Shown: one piece after another, positions 17,833 to 29,627 of the stretch
Layout: each line of letters begins with the position of its first letter
How positions within the stretch are numbered: position 1 is the first letter of the stretch
Assembly: GCA_902569865.1 (NCBI GenBank)
Contig: CACFVT010000010.1
Coordinates: 1 to 36,381 of the forward strand
Source of the DNA: an uncultured Alphaproteobacteria bacterium
GTDB taxonomy: Bacteria > Pseudomonadota > Alphaproteobacteria > HIMB59 > GCA-002718135
Direction of reading: 5' to 3'
DNA length: 36,381 nucleotides
Notes under the pieces: model-generated
Seen by the model: the letters and a program-made list of their open reading frames with translations, nothing else
What the model was told of the DNA's origin: nothing
The model's database searches: none
Translations under genes and position numbers: made by a program

Positions 17833-19781
17833 ATATCAATTTGATCAGTAAAATTTGCATTTTCTTGAATAAATTTAAATCTATATTCAGCTTTTTTACC
17901 CATCAAAGATTCAAATAAATTTTCTGTTTTCCTCAATTCTTTTTTTCCTTGATTGATATTTACGTTTAACAATTTTCTTTTCTCTGGATTCATAGTAGTT
18001 GATTTCAGTTGTTCTGCTGGCATTTCGCCAAGTCCTTTGTAACGACTTAAGGTTACATGCATTTTATTGGAAAATTCTTTTTTAATAATTTTATCTTTTT
18101 CATATTCATCATATGCATAAAAAACTTTGTCTTTATGCTGTATTTTGAAAAGAGGGGGCATAGCTAAATATAACCTATTATTATCAATTATAGGTTTCAT
18201 GTATTTATAAATAAAAGTTATAAGCAATGTTGCAATGTGTGATCCATCAACATCAGCATCGGTCATTAAAATTATTTTTTCATATCTTAATTTTGATAAA
18301 TCAAAATTTTTACCAATACCACATCCAAGTGATTTTATTAGATTTTGAATTTCATTATTATCAGCAATTTTTGACAAACTAACACTAAAGACATTTAATA
18401 TTTTTCCTCTTAAAGGCAATATAGCTTGTAACTCTCTGTCTCGAGCTTGTTTGGCTGAACCTCCTGCGCTGTCACCCTCAACTATAAATAGTTCAGTACC
18501 TTCAATTTGCTTACTTGAACAGTCAACCAGTTTTCCTGGAAGTTTATTACGCTCTTTAATTGATTTTCTTTCTAGTTCTTTTATTTTAGTTAAATCCGTT
18601 CTTAATAATGATCTTTCAATCAAGGTTTTAATAAGTGTTTTAGTAATTTTATTATTTGAATTTAGCCATAATAAAAATTCATTTTGAATTATTGATTCCA
18701 GTCTTTTTTGCAGCTTTGGCATAATAATTCTTTTTTTTGTCTGACCCTCAAAACTAGGTTCGTTTATAAATATAGAAATAATTATGTCTGAATAATCTGT
18801 TAAATCATTAATATTTATATTTGATATTTTAGATACTTGGTTTTTTTGCCCATATAGTTTTATTGCTTTTAAAATTCCATTTTTAAAACCATTTTCATGT
18901 GAACCCCCATCAGGTGTTTCTATGGTATTACAGAATGAAATCAATGAAGCTTTTTCATTTTGATTAAAATTTATGAAGATTTCACATTTCTCATTATCAT
19001 CAATATTTTTAATTATTGAAAACTGGCTATCAAATAATTTAGCAGTATTCTTATTTTTTATATCTAAAAAATCAGCAATTCCATTTTTAAAATGAAATTT
19101 TTCATAATTTGGAGTGTTATCATTTATTAATTCTTTATCAATTTTAAAATCGATAATTGTTCTTGATACAAGTACGGCCTTCATTTTTATAAAATCATAT
19201 AATTTTTTTGGTGAAAATTGGGTTGTCTCAAAAATACTTTCATCAGGAGTAAAGATTATTTCAGTCCCTTTTTCATTTTTTTTACATTTTGTTATCTTAA
19301 TTTTAGTTTTAGGTTTCCCTTTTGAATATAATTGTGAATATTTTTTACTATTCTTATGTACATTGACCTCTAAAGAAGAACTTAGGGCATTTACAACAGA
19401 AATGCCAACACCGTGCAATCCTCCCGATGTCTTATAAGAATTATTATCAAATTTTCCTCCAGCGTGAAGCGTAGAAAGCACTATTTCTAAAGCTCTTTTA
19501 TTTTTAAATTTAGGATGAAAATCAATTGGTATACCTCTGCCATTATCTCTAATTTTAATTGATCCATCTTTTTTATAATGAAAAGAAACCTCACTTGCAT
19601 GCCCTGCAACGACTTCATCTATACTATTATCTAGCACTTCATTTACTAAGTGATGTAATCCTTGTTCATTTGTACTTCCTATGTACATGCCTGGTCTTTT
19701 TCTAACAGGTTCTAATCCCTCTAAAACTTCTATATTTTTTGCGGAGTAATTAGCTTTTTTAGTCATTACTTTTTTTATCAA
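17829..19781 (-). CDS. parE: DNA topoisomerase IV subunit B
   Basis: NIEVLEGLEPVRKRPGMYIGSTNEQGLHHLVNEVLDNSIDE, YKTSGGLHGVGISVVNALS, LFIVEGDSAGGSAKQARDRELQAILPLRGKILNV, YKGLGEMPAEQL. Confidence 0.93.
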   Translation of the reverse strand: MIKKVMTKKANYSAKNIEVLEGLEPVRKRPGMYIGSTNEQGLHHLVNEVLDNSIDEVVAGHASEVSFHYKKDGSIKIRDNGRGIPIDFHPKFKNKRALEIVLSTLHAGGKFDNNSYKTSGGLHGVGISVVNALSSSLEVNVHKNSKKYSQLYSKGKPKTKIKITKCKKNEKGTEIIFTPDESIFETTQFSPKKLYDFIKMKAVLVSRTIIDFKIDKELINDNTPNYEKFHFKNGIADFLDIKNKNTAKLFDSQFSIIKNIDDNEKCEIFINFNQNEKASLISFCNTIETPDGGSHENGFKNGILKAIKLYGQKNQVSKISNININDLTDYSDIIISIFINEPSFEGQTKKRIIMPKLQKRLESIIQNEFLLWLNSNNKITKTLIKTLIERSLLRTDLTKIKELERKSIKERNKLPGKLVDCSSKQIEGTELFIVEGDSAGGSAKQARDRELQAILPLRGKILNVFSVSLSKIADNNEIQNLIKSLGCGIGKNFDLSKLRYEKIILMTDADVDGSHIATLLITFIYKYMKPIIDNNRLYLAMPPLFKIQHKDKVFYAYDEYEKDKIIKKEFSNKMHVTLSRYKGLGEMPAEQLKSTTMNPEKRKLLNVNINQGKKELRKTENLFESLMGKKAEYRFKFIQENANFTDQIDI

Positions 19782-19805
19782 AAGTATCGAAAGAATGACA
19801 TAAAA

Positions 19806-19836
19806 AAAACCGTCTGAATAAAAGACGGTTTTTAAT
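19806..19836 (-). terminator. Rho-independent (possibly bidirectional) terminator downstream of glnA
   Basis: AAAACCGTCT-(GAATAAA)-AGACGGTTTT perfect stem, flanked by A and T runs, between glnA stop and parE start. Confidence 0.85.
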
Positions 19837-19870
19837 TATAATTTAATTTAGTTAAAAATTTTATAAATTT

Positions 19871-21304
19871 TTAGACATCATAATAAAGATTAAACTCATG
19901 TGGATGAGGTCTTAAATCCATTGGGCTAACCTCATTTTCCCTTTTGTAAGTAATATAAGTTTCAATGTTATCTTTAGTAAATACATCACCCTTAAGCAAA
20001 TATTTATGATCTTTTTCTAAAGCATCAAGAGACTCAGCAAGAGAACCAGGTGTTGAAGGAATTTTTGCTAAGACACTAGCTGGAGCTTCATAAATATTTA
20101 TGTCCGTAGGTTTACCTGGATTAATCTTATTTTTAACACCATCTAAACCTGCCATTAATATAGCTGAAAATGCTAGATAAGGATTTGAAGAAGGGTCTGG
20201 ACATCTAAACTCAATTCTTTTTGCTTTAGGGCTAGCTGTATAGTTATTAGGTATTCTAACTGATGCAGTTCTATTAGCAGCAGAATAAGCAATATTTACA
20301 GGTGCTTCAAATCCTGGCACTAATCGTTTATAAGAATTTGTTGTAGGTGCACAAAAAGCTAATAATGATGGAGCATGTTTTAATATTCCACCTATGTAAT
20401 AAAGTGCAAATTCACTTAAATCTGCATAATTCCCTTTTTTATACATCAGTGTTTTATTTTTTTTCCAGATACTAGAATGAACATGCATGCCTGATCCATT
20501 ATCTTCAAAAAGTGGTTTTGGCATAAATGTTGCAGTGAGACCATGAAGTTTAGCAACATTTTTAACAACATATTTATATTTCAATAAATCATCAGCCATT
20601 GATAATAGTGGTGAGAATTCTAAATCAATCTCACACTGTCCCCCAGTTGCAACTTCATGGTGCGAAGCTTCAACATTAATTCCGATATCCTCCATTGTTA
20701 AAACCATTTCAGTTCTAACATCTTGCAAACTATCAGATGGAGGTAATGGGAAATACCCCCCTTTATGTCTTGGCTTATGACCTAAATTTGGATTTTCATC
20801 TTTTCCTGTGTTCCAAGCTCCTTCAGTAGAGTCTACTTCATGAAAAGCAAAGTTAGAACCTGAGTCATACTTAACATCATTAAATACAAAAAACTCAGCT
20901 TCAGGGCCAAAATATGCTTTATCACCCATACCAGAAGATTTAAGATATTTTTCTGCCTTTTTTGCAATATATCTAGGATCTCTAGTATAACTTTCGTAAG
21001 TAATTGGATCAACAACATCGCAAGTAAATGCAATTGTTTTTTCAGAGTAAAAAGGATCAATGTATCCAGTAGTTACATCAGGTACCATAGCCATATCACT
21101 ATTTTCAATGGATTGAAATCCTCTAACAGATGAGCCATCAAAACCAACACCATCTTTAAACAAATCTTCAGTTAAATATTTAACTGGGATTGATATATGA
21201 TGTGTTGATCCAGGCATGTCTGTGAAACGAAGATCAACCATTTTTATTTCTTCATTTTTAATTTTTTTTAATAATTCTTTAGCAGTCTTGCATTTATATT
21301 TCAT
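19871..21304 (-). CDS. glnA: Glutamine synthetase type I
   Basis: VGFDGSSVRGFQSIENSDM, GPEAEFFVF, SHHEVATGGQCEIDLEF, NGSGMHVHSSIWK, SYKRLVPGFEAPVNIAYSAANRTASVRIP. Start placed at ATG 21304 behind GAGG; the ORF track extends to 21325. Confidence 0.96.
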   Translation of the reverse strand: MKYKCKTAKELLKKIKNEEIKMVDLRFTDMPGSTHHISIPVKYLTEDLFKDGVGFDGSSVRGFQSIENSDMAMVPDVTTGYIDPFYSEKTIAFTCDVVDPITYESYTRDPRYIAKKAEKYLKSSGMGDKAYFGPEAEFFVFNDVKYDSGSNFAFHEVDSTEGAWNTGKDENPNLGHKPRHKGGYFPLPPSDSLQDVRTEMVLTMEDIGINVEASHHEVATGGQCEIDLEFSPLLSMADDLLKYKYVVKNVAKLHGLTATFMPKPLFEDNGSGMHVHSSIWKKNKTLMYKKGNYADLSEFALYYIGGILKHAPSLLAFCAPTTNSYKRLVPGFEAPVNIAYSAANRTASVRIPNNYTASPKAKRIEFRCPDPSSNPYLAFSAILMAGLDGVKNKINPGKPTDINIYEAPASVLAKIPSTPGSLAESLDALEKDHKYLLKGDVFTKDNIETYITYKRENEVSPMDLRPHPHEFNLYYDV

Positions 21305-21327
21305 ATACACCTCATGTTCTAACATTG

Positions 21328-21352
21328 ACTAATTTCACCAATTGAAATTAGT
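21328..21352 (-). promoter_or_regulatory. 9-bp hairpin in the glnA leader (candidate riboswitch expression-platform element)
   Basis: ACTAATTTC-AATTGGT-GAAATTAGT on the minus strand, between the second glnA RNA copy and the SD. An ATGTT-AG-AACAT hairpin (21314-21325) directly precedes GAGG. Confidence 0.5.
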
Positions 21353-21396
21353 TTATTAATTACTTCATGCTCTAGTTATGAAATCTGCTTTTAATG

Positions 21397-21441
21397 CGTT
21401 CCTTCAGCTTAAGCTTACTTCCGACCCAAAAGGGTTGAACG
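21397..21441 (-). ncRNA. glnA RNA motif (glutamine riboswitch), copy 2, proximal to glnA
   Basis: Minus strand: CGTTC A ACCC-TTTT-GGGT CGGAAGTA AGCTTAAGCT GAAG GAACG; P1 CGTTC/GAACG, P2 ACCC/GGGT, third short hairpin AGC/GCT, conserved CGGAAGTA and GAAGGAACG cores. Confidence 0.87.
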
Positions 21442-21459
21442 ATTTATAACTTTTGCATG

Positions 21460-21512
21460 CGTTCCTTCGGTCAAAGACCTACTTCCGATTTAAGAAAATC
21501 TTAAATTGAACG
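21460..21512 (-). ncRNA. glnA RNA motif (glutamine riboswitch), copy 1, distal
   Basis: Minus strand: CGTTC A ATTTAAG-ATTTT-CTTAAAT CGGAAGTA GGTC-TTT-GACC GAAG GAACG; same cores as copy 2, different but compensatory stems. Confidence 0.87.
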
Positions 21513-21555
21513 ATTAAAAGTCTTTTATTAATTTTATTAAAAAAGTAAAGTTAAT

Positions 21556-23051
<1,496 letters not shown>

Positions 23052-23106
23052 TTTTTTGGTATAGCGAATAAACTTTATTAATAAAACTTAAATTTATTAA
23101 TTCAAC

Positions 23107-23184
23107 GGCGAACGTAGCTCAGTTGGTTAGAGCGCGGCCTTGTGGTGGCCGATGTCGTGGGTTCGAATCCCATCGTTCGCCCCA
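23107..23184 (+). tRNA. tRNA-His (GTG), G-1 and CCA encoded
   Basis: GGCGAACGTAGCTCAG...GGCCTTGTGGTGGCC...GGGTTCGAATCCC...GTTCGCCCCA; extra 5' G opposite C73. Confidence 0.97.
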
Positions 23185-23261
23185 AATATAATAAAAAACC
23201 ATTTATATTTTAAATTCTCTATTGTTTTTTATCGTATTCATCATAAAAGCGGCAGATTAAT

Positions 23262-23346
23262 GGGGCGATGGTGGAATTGGTAGACACGCTAGGTTTAGGT
23301 CCTAGTCTCGCGAGAGGTGAAGGTTCAAGTCCTTTTCGCCCTACCA
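23262..23346 (+). tRNA. tRNA-Leu (TAG), long variable arm, CCA encoded
   Basis: GGGGCGATGGTGGAATTGGTAGACACGCTAGGTTTAGGTCCTAGTCTCGCGAGAGG...GGTTCAAGTCC..TCGCCCTACCA. Confidence 0.96.
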
Positions 23347-23363
23347 TTAAAGGGGTATAGTTT

Positions 23364-24716
23364 ATGTCTATTAAGGAAATAAAATCAGGAACTCTTTACA
23401 AAGAGTTTGCGGTTGAAATACCGTATGATGAAGTTAATGTAATAATAGACTCAAAAATAAAGGAAATACTACCAACAGTGTCCTTACCTGGTTTTAGGAA
23501 GGGCAAAGCTCCTATTAATATAGTAAGAAAAAAATATGAGGACAATATTTTATCAGAAGCTATTGAAAAGTTAGTTCAAGATAAAACTAAAGATTTGCTA
23601 GATACAAATAATCTTAAACCATTTATTCAGCCTAGAGTAGATCTAAAAAAATATAAAAAAAATGAACCAGTTGAAGTTGAGGTTAAGATTAACTTAGAGC
23701 CAGAAATAAAATTAAAAGACTTTCAAAAGATTGAAATTAATAAGTATGAAATTGATTTAAATAAATCTTTAGTTGAAAAAAATTACAACGAGTTTTTAAG
23801 TAATCAAAAAAAATATTCTCCAATTAAAAACAATAGAGAAATAAAGAAATCAGATAAAGTTTTTATAAATTTATTATCAGAAGACTCATCTACTCCACAA
23901 TTTCTTAAAGAACAAAAAAATTTACCTATTATAATTGACTCTGAATTACAAATTTTACCTGAGTTGGGATCAAAAATAATGAAACAGAAATTAAAGAAAG
24001 GTGATAAAAATAAAATTAAACTAGACATATCAAAATCTTTAAAATTAGATAATGAAAAGATTGTTGAGTTTGACATTGAAATTCTTAATATTGAAGAATC
24101 CACACCTTTTGTTGTTGATAAAGAATTTCTTGAAAAAAATAACTTAAAAAACGAAGAAGAATTAAAAAATAATTTAGAAAAAAACTTAAAATCACAATAT
24201 CAAAATGGCTTAAAACAAATAGAAAAAAAACAATTGATGGATATTTTAGATAGGGAGCATAATTTTGATTTACCCCAAGGTATTGTAGATCAAGAGTTTA
24301 ATGATATATGGCACAGGATTGAGCATGCAAAAGAAAATAACTCACTTGATGAGGATGATAAAAAACTAAATGAAGAACAGCTTAAAAAAAGATATGAAAA
24401 AATTTCTAAAAGAAGAGTCAAACTTGCTATACTTTTACAATTTATTGCAAAAGAAAATAAAATTTCAGTTGATGAAAAAGAATTAACAAATGGAATGATG
24501 GCATATACATCTCAATATCCTGGTCAAGAGAAAGAAATTATGGAATATTTTAAGAAAAATCCATCTGCTATAGAAACTATCAGAGGACCTATTTTAGAAG
24601 AAAAAGTTGTTGAAAATGTTATTTCATCAGCAAAAATAATTAAAAAAATAATTGATAAAAAGGAATATGAATATTTAGAGAAAATTACTTTTGAAATTAA
24701 AAAGGAAAGATCATGA
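23364..24716 (+). CDS. tig: Trigger factor
   Basis: [44 protein letters not shown]; upstream of clpP-clpX-lon. Confidence 0.95.
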   Translation: MSIKEIKSGTLYKEFAVEIPYDEVNVIIDSKIKEILPTVSLPGFRKGKAPINIVRKKYEDNILSEAIEKLVQDKTKDLLDTNNLKPFIQPRVDLKKYKKNEPVEVEVKINLEPEIKLKDFQKIEINKYEIDLNKSLVEKNYNEFLSNQKKYSPIKNNREIKKSDKVFINLLSEDSSTPQFLKEQKNLPIIIDSELQILPELGSKIMKQKLKKGDKNKIKLDISKSLKLDNEKIVEFDIEILNIEESTPFVVDKEFLEKNNLKNEEELKNNLEKNLKSQYQNGLKQIEKKQLMDILDREHNFDLPQGIVDQEFNDIWHRIEHAKENNSLDEDDKKLNEEQLKKRYEKISKRRVKLAILLQFIAKENKISVDEKELTNGMMAYTSQYPGQEKEIMEYFKKNPSAIETIRGPILEEKVVENVISSAKIIKKIIDKKEYEYLEKITFEIKKERS

Positions 24717-25330
24717 AAGATATAGAAAAAATAACTAATAATTTAATACCCATGGTTGTTGAACAATCTTCTCGTGGAGAAAGAGCATATGATATTTATT
24801 CAAGATTGCTTAAGGAAAGAATTATTTTCTTAACTGGACCAATTGACGATAACAATGCAAGTTTAATTTGTGCACAATTACTATTCCTTGAATCAGAAAA
24901 CCCAAATAAAGAAATATCTTTTTATATTAACTCACCAGGTGGAATAGTTTGGTCAGGTTTGGCCATATATGATACTATGCAATATATTTCTCCCAAAATA
25001 ATGACAATTTGTATAGGTCAGGCAGCATCAGCGGGTTCATTGTTGTTAACAGCTGGCGCAGAAGGTATGAGATTTTCACTACCTAACTCAAGGATTATGG
25101 TTCATCAGCCAAGTGGAGGATATCAAGGTCAGGTAACTGATATAGAAATACATACTAATGAAATTAAAAAAACTAAAGAAAGATTGAATCAAATTTATTC
25201 AAAACATACAAAAAAGAAAATAAGGGATATAGAAGATATTATGGAGAGAGATAAATATTTTTCTCCTGACGAAGCAATTAAATTTGGTTTAATTGATAAG
25301 ATAGTTGAAAGTAGAAAATCTAGTGAGTAA
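24713..25330 (+). CDS. clpP: ATP-dependent Clp protease proteolytic subunit
   Basis: [74 protein letters not shown]. Confidence 0.97.
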   Translation: MKDIEKITNNLIPMVVEQSSRGERAYDIYSRLLKERIIFLTGPIDDNNASLICAQLLFLESENPNKEISFYINSPGGIVWSGLAIYDTMQYISPKIMTICIGQAASAGSLLLTAGAEGMRFSLPNSRIMVHQPSGGYQGQVTDIEIHTNEIKKTKERLNQIYSKHTKKKIRDIEDIMERDKYFSPDEAIKFGLIDKIVESRKSSE

Positions 25331-26585
25331 AAAAGAAGACAAAGATTCACTTTTTTGCTCTTTTTGCGGAAAAAGTCAAAAAGAAGTAAAAAAATTAATT
25401 GCTGGTCCAACAGTTTTTGTGTGTGATGAATGTGTTGAACTGTGTATGGATATAATCAAAGAAGATAATAAAAATAATAAGAAGAAATTAAAAACAAATA
25501 CTCCTAAACCATCAGAAATAAATAAATTTCTTGATGATTTTGTAATAGGGCAAGCAAAAGCTAAAAAAAACTTATCTGTTGCAGTTTACAATCATTATAA
25601 AAGATTAACTAATTCTGTATATGATGATGTAGAAATTTCTAAATCAAATATACTGCTTGTTGGTCCAACGGGAACAGGAAAAACGCTTCTTGCTCAAACT
25701 TTAGCAAAAGTTTTAGATGTGCCTTTTACTGTAGCCGATGCTACTAGTCTCACTGAAGCAGGGTACGTAGGTGAAGATGTTGAGAATATAATTTTAAAAT
25801 TACTACAAGCATCTGACTATAACGTAGAAAGGGCTCAAAAAGGAATTGTTTATATAGATGAAATAGACAAGATAAGTAGAAAAAGTGATAACCCATCAAT
25901 AACTAGAGATGTATCAGGCGAGGGAGTACAACAGGCTTTATTAAAAATTATGGAAGGCACAATAGCGAGTGTACCGCCACAAGGAGGAAGAAAACATCCT
26001 CAACAGGAATTTTTACACGTAGACACATCTAATATTTTATTTATTTGCGGAGGAGCTTTTTCTGGCTTAGAAAATATAATCAATCAAAGATTAAAAGGCT
26101 CATCAATTGGTTTTAATTCTTCCATAGTAGATTTTAATGAAAAGTCAGTTGGAGATTCCCTAATCAACCTTGAAAATGAAGACCTTTTAAAGTTTGGCAT
26201 GATTCCTGAATTTGTTGGAAGATTGCCTGTAGTAACAACTTTAGAGGAGCTTGATCTAAATATGCTTATTAGAATAATGCAAGAACCAAAAAATGCATTA
26301 ATAAAACAATATACAGCTTTATTTAAAATGGATGGTGTTAATCTGGAAATTAAAAATGATGCTTTAAAAGAAATCGCTAAACTCGCAATTCAACAAAAAA
26401 CTGGAGCTAGGGGGCTTAGATCTATTTTGGAGACATTGTTAATGGATTTAATGTTCAAAACACCAGATTATAAGGACTTAGAAAAAATACTAGTAAACAA
26501 AGACGTTGTTAATAGAAGCGCAGAACCAATAATGATTTATAATAATAAAAATACTAATCAAAAGATTTTAGTTAACAAGTCTTGA
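25323..26585 (+). CDS. clpX: ATP-dependent Clp protease ATP-binding subunit ClpX
   Basis: Zinc finger [56 protein letters not shown] start at 25323 proposed (ORF track starts 25305). Confidence 0.96.
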   Translation: MSKKEDKDSLFCSFCGKSQKEVKKLIAGPTVFVCDECVELCMDIIKEDNKNNKKKLKTNTPKPSEINKFLDDFVIGQAKAKKNLSVAVYNHYKRLTNSVYDDVEISKSNILLVGPTGTGKTLLAQTLAKVLDVPFTVADATSLTEAGYVGEDVENIILKLLQASDYNVERAQKGIVYIDEIDKISRKSDNPSITRDVSGEGVQQALLKIMEGTIASVPPQGGRKHPQQEFLHVDTSNILFICGGAFSGLENIINQRLKGSSIGFNSSIVDFNEKSVGDSLINLENEDLLKFGMIPEFVGRLPVVTTLEELDLNMLIRIMQEPKNALIKQYTALFKMDGVNLEIKNDALKEIAKLAIQQKTGARGLRSILETLLMDLMFKTPDYKDLEKILVNKDVVNRSAEPIMIYNNKNTNQKILVNKS

Positions 26586-26619
26586 TTTTATTAAAAAAAT
26601 AATCATTTATTATACTTAT

Positions 26620-29013
26620 ATGAATAATACAATTTTACCTGTTCTTCCTTTAAGGGATATAGTTGTTTTCCCAAGCATGGTAGCTCCATTATTTGTTGGA
26701 AGAATACAATCTGTTAATGCCTTAAATCATGCAATGACTTCAGATAAAAAAATTTTTTTACTAGCACAAAAAAACTCTGAAATTGATAATCCAAAAAAAT
26801 CAGATCTTTATGCATGGGGAACAATAGCAAAAGTACTTCAACTTCTAAAACTTCCTGATGGCACAATAAAAGTTTTGGTTGAGGGAATTACTAGAGCAAG
26901 ATTAAATACTTTAAATTTATCTAATGATTTTTTAACAGCTAAAATAAATAAAATAGATACTAAACTTAAAAAAAATAACAATTTAAAAGCACTAGTAAAA
27001 ATTGTGATTGATCAATTCCAGGATTACTCAAAAGTAAATAAAAAAATACCATCTGATATAGTTAATAATTTAATTTCTATTAGTGATCCAAATAAAATAG
27101 CAGATGTAGTTTCTATTAATTTGAATATAAGTATGGAGCAAAAACAAGAACTACTTGAAATGCATGATTTGGAAAAACGATTAAATAAAATACATGTATA
27201 TTTAGTTTCTGAAATTGACTCTTTCCAAATGGAAAAAAAGATTAAAGGAAGAGTTAAGCGTCAAATGGAAAAGACTCAAAAAGAATATTATTTAAATGAA
27301 CAAATGAAAGCAATTCAGAAGGAGCTTGGTGATAACGATGATTCTGATGATATTGCTGAAATAGAAAAGAAAATTACTTCTGTTAAATTATCTGAAGAAG
27401 CAAATGAAAAGTGTAAATCAGAATTAAAAAAATTAAAAAATATGAGCCCAATGTCCGCAGAAGCAACTGTAATAAGAAATTATTTAGATTGGATTTTGTC
27501 AATACCGTGGAATTCTAAGTCAGAAATTTCAAAAAATATTAAAAAATCAAAAAAAATTCTAGAGGAAGATCATTATGGGCTTGATAAAGTAAAAGATAGA
27601 ATTTTAGAATATTTGGCTGTTCAAAAAAGAACAGAAAAATTAAAAGGACCAATTTTATGTTTAGTTGGACCTCCTGGAGTTGGTAAAACGTCTCTAGGTA
27701 AATCAATTGCAACTGCAACAGGAAGAAACTTTGTAAGAATGTCACTTGGTGGGATTAGAGATGAGGCAGAAATAAGAGGTCATAGAAAAACATATATTGG
27801 CTCAATGCCAGGTAGATTTATTCAATCGATGAAAAAAGCAAAGACATCAAATCCATTAATCTTGTTGGATGAAATTGATAAACTGGGATCAGATTGGAGA
27901 GGAGATCCATCATCTGCTCTACTTGAGGTTTTAGACCCCGAACAGAATGATAAATTTAATGATCATTATTTAGAGTTAGATTATAATTTATCCAATGTAA
28001 TGTTTGTATGCACAGCTAATACTCTAAACATACCTCCTGCATTACTTGACAGAATGGAGATTATAAGAATTCCTGGATATACTGAGAAAGAAAAAAATAA
28101 AATTGCACAAAAATATTTAATCCCTAAACAAATTAAAAATCATTATCTTAAAAATAGTGAAGTTAGATTTACAAACAAAAGTATAAATCAAATCATTAGA
28201 AATTATACTCGAGAAGCTGGTGTAAGAAATTTAGAAAAAGAAATATCTAAAGTATGCAGAAAAACCGTAAAATTATTGGAAACAAGTACTAATAAACTTG
28301 TAAAACTTAGCGATGAAAGACTTAAAGATTTTTTGGGTATCAGCAGATATAGATCAAGTGAAATTGAAAAGAAAAATTTAATTGGTGTTACAAATGGACT
28401 TGCTTGGACAGAAGTAGGGGGTGAAATTCTTTCAATAGAAGTGATATTATCAATTGGTAAGGGAAAGCTAACTATTACTGGAAAGCTTGGAGACGTAATG
28501 AGAGAATCAGTTCAGGCTGCAATTTCGTATGTAAGATCTCATAGTTTAAATCTTGGTATACATCCATTTGATTTCGACAAATTTGATATTCATGTCCATG
28601 TTCCAGAAGGGGCTACTCCGAAAGATGGACCAAGTGCAGGTATAGCAATTTTTAACTCATTAGTATCTTCTCTAACATCAAACAAAGTAAGAAAAGATAT
28701 TGCTATGACAGGTGAAATTACCTTGAGAGGCAGAGTTCTTCCTATAGGAGGACTTAAAGAAAAAATATATGCTGCTTCAAGAGCAGGAATTAAAAAAGTA
28801 TTAATTCCCGAAGAAAATAAGAACGAAATTATAGAATTTGATAAAGAAATTCTTAAAACAATAGAAATCATCCCTATAAGTGAAGCAAAGTCAATTTTAG
28901 AGCATTCACTTACTAAGCCCATTTCGCCACTAAATTTAACCGAATCAGAAATCCTTGAAGCACAAAAAAATAGATTTTCTGAGACTAATATAAAAGAAAA
29001 TTTAAGACATTAA
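26620..29013 (+). CDS. lon: ATP-dependent protease La
   Basis: LPVLPLRDIVVFPSMVAPLFVGR, CLVGPPGVGKTSLGKSIA, IHVHVPEGATPKDGPSAGIA (catalytic Ser), GEITLRGRVLPIGGLKEK. Confidence 0.98.
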   Translation: MNNTILPVLPLRDIVVFPSMVAPLFVGRIQSVNALNHAMTSDKKIFLLAQKNSEIDNPKKSDLYAWGTIAKVLQLLKLPDGTIKVLVEGITRARLNTLNLSNDFLTAKINKIDTKLKKNNNLKALVKIVIDQFQDYSKVNKKIPSDIVNNLISISDPNKIADVVSINLNISMEQKQELLEMHDLEKRLNKIHVYLVSEIDSFQMEKKIKGRVKRQMEKTQKEYYLNEQMKAIQKELGDNDDSDDIAEIEKKITSVKLSEEANEKCKSELKKLKNMSPMSAEATVIRNYLDWILSIPWNSKSEISKNIKKSKKILEEDHYGLDKVKDRILEYLAVQKRTEKLKGPILCLVGPPGVGKTSLGKSIATATGRNFVRMSLGGIRDEAEIRGHRKTYIGSMPGRFIQSMKKAKTSNPLILLDEIDKLGSDWRGDPSSALLEVLDPEQNDKFNDHYLELDYNLSNVMFVCTANTLNIPPALLDRMEIIRIPGYTEKEKNKIAQKYLIPKQIKNHYLKNSEVRFTNKSINQIIRNYTREAGVRNLEKEISKVCRKTVKLLETSTNKLVKLSDERLKDFLGISRYRSSEIEKKNLIGVTNGLAWTEVGGEILSIEVILSIGKGKLTITGKLGDVMRESVQAAISYVRSHSLNLGIHPFDFDKFDIHVHVPEGATPKDGPSAGIAIFNSLVSSLTSNKVRKDIAMTGEITLRGRVLPIGGLKEKIYAASRAGIKKVLIPEENKNEIIEFDKEILKTIEIIPISEAKSILEHSLTKPISPLNLTESEILEAQKNRFSETNIKENLRH

Positions 29014-29136
29014 TGGCAGATTTATTGATTATTTTTTAAAAATTCCTTCTAAACTGGGAATAATGTCAAATATTTATTGACTTCAAGCATGATGAAATAA
29101 TATTCATTAACTAAGATCAATGAAAAGGAGTTTAAT

Positions 29137-29412
29137 GTGAATAAAAATGACCTAATTGCATCAGTTGCTTCATCTGCTGGATTGTCTAAATCTGATGCCA
29201 CAAGAGCTATAGAAAGTTTATTAGATGCTGTCACTAATTCTCTAAAAAGAGATGAGAAAGTAAGTATTGTTGGTTTTGGTAATTTTAGTGTTAGTCATAG
29301 AAAAGCTACTACTGGAAGAAATCCAAGAACTGGTGAGTCTATACAAATACCTGCATCTAAAAGACCTAAATTTACTGTAGGTAAAGCTCTTAAAGACGCA
29401 GTAAATAACTAG
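29137..29412 (+). CDS. hup: HU family DNA-binding protein (GTG start)
   Basis: MNKNDLIASVASSAGLSKSDATRAIESLLDAV...VSIVGFGNFSVSHRKATTGRNPRTGESIQIPASKRPKFTVGKALKDAV. Confidence 0.96.
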   Translation: MNKNDLIASVASSAGLSKSDATRAIESLLDAVTNSLKRDEKVSIVGFGNFSVSHRKATTGRNPRTGESIQIPASKRPKFTVGKALKDAVNN

Positions 29413-29434
29413 TAAATAACAAATTTTTCTTGCA

Positions 29435-29468
29435 CCGGCTGTTAAAAATATTTAACAGCCGGTTTTGT
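29435..29468 (+). terminator. Rho-independent terminator after hup
   Basis: CCGGCTGTTAAA-AATA-TTTAACAGCCGG followed by TTTTGTTT; 12-bp perfect stem. Confidence 0.93.
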
Positions 29469-29471
29469 TTA

Positions 29472-29547
29472 GGGTGTTTAGCTCAGTTGGTAGAGCATCT
29501 CGTTTACACCGAGAGGGTCGGGAGTTCGAGTCTCTCAACACCCACCA
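29472..29547 (+). tRNA. tRNA-Val (TAC), CCA encoded
   Basis: GGGTGTTTAGCTCAG...CTCGTTTACACCGAG...GAGTTCGAGTCTC..AACACCCACCA. Confidence 0.97.
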
Positions 29548-29550
29548 TGC

Positions 29551-29627
29551 GCGGGAGTAGTTCAGCTGGTTAGAACGCTGCCCTGTCACGGCAGAGGTCG
29601 CGGGTTCGAATCCCGTCTCTCGCGCCA
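29551..29627 (+). tRNA. tRNA-Asp (GTC), CCA encoded
   Basis: GCGGGAGTAGTTCAG...TGCCCTGTCACGGCA...GGGTTCGAATCCC..CTCTCGCGCCA; 3 nt after tRNA-Val. Confidence 0.97.

Noticed and set aside
19114-19437. 107-aa plus-strand ORF within parE
   Set aside because: Antisense to conserved parE sequence; no recognisable domain.
28590-28922. 110-aa minus-strand ORF within lon
   Set aside because: Antisense to the Lon protease catalytic domain; no independent coding evidence.
29077-29103. TTGACT-N15-TAATAT promoter-like sequence upstream of hup
   Set aside because: Spacer of 15 is short and -10/-35-like matches are common at this AT content; not enough to annotate.
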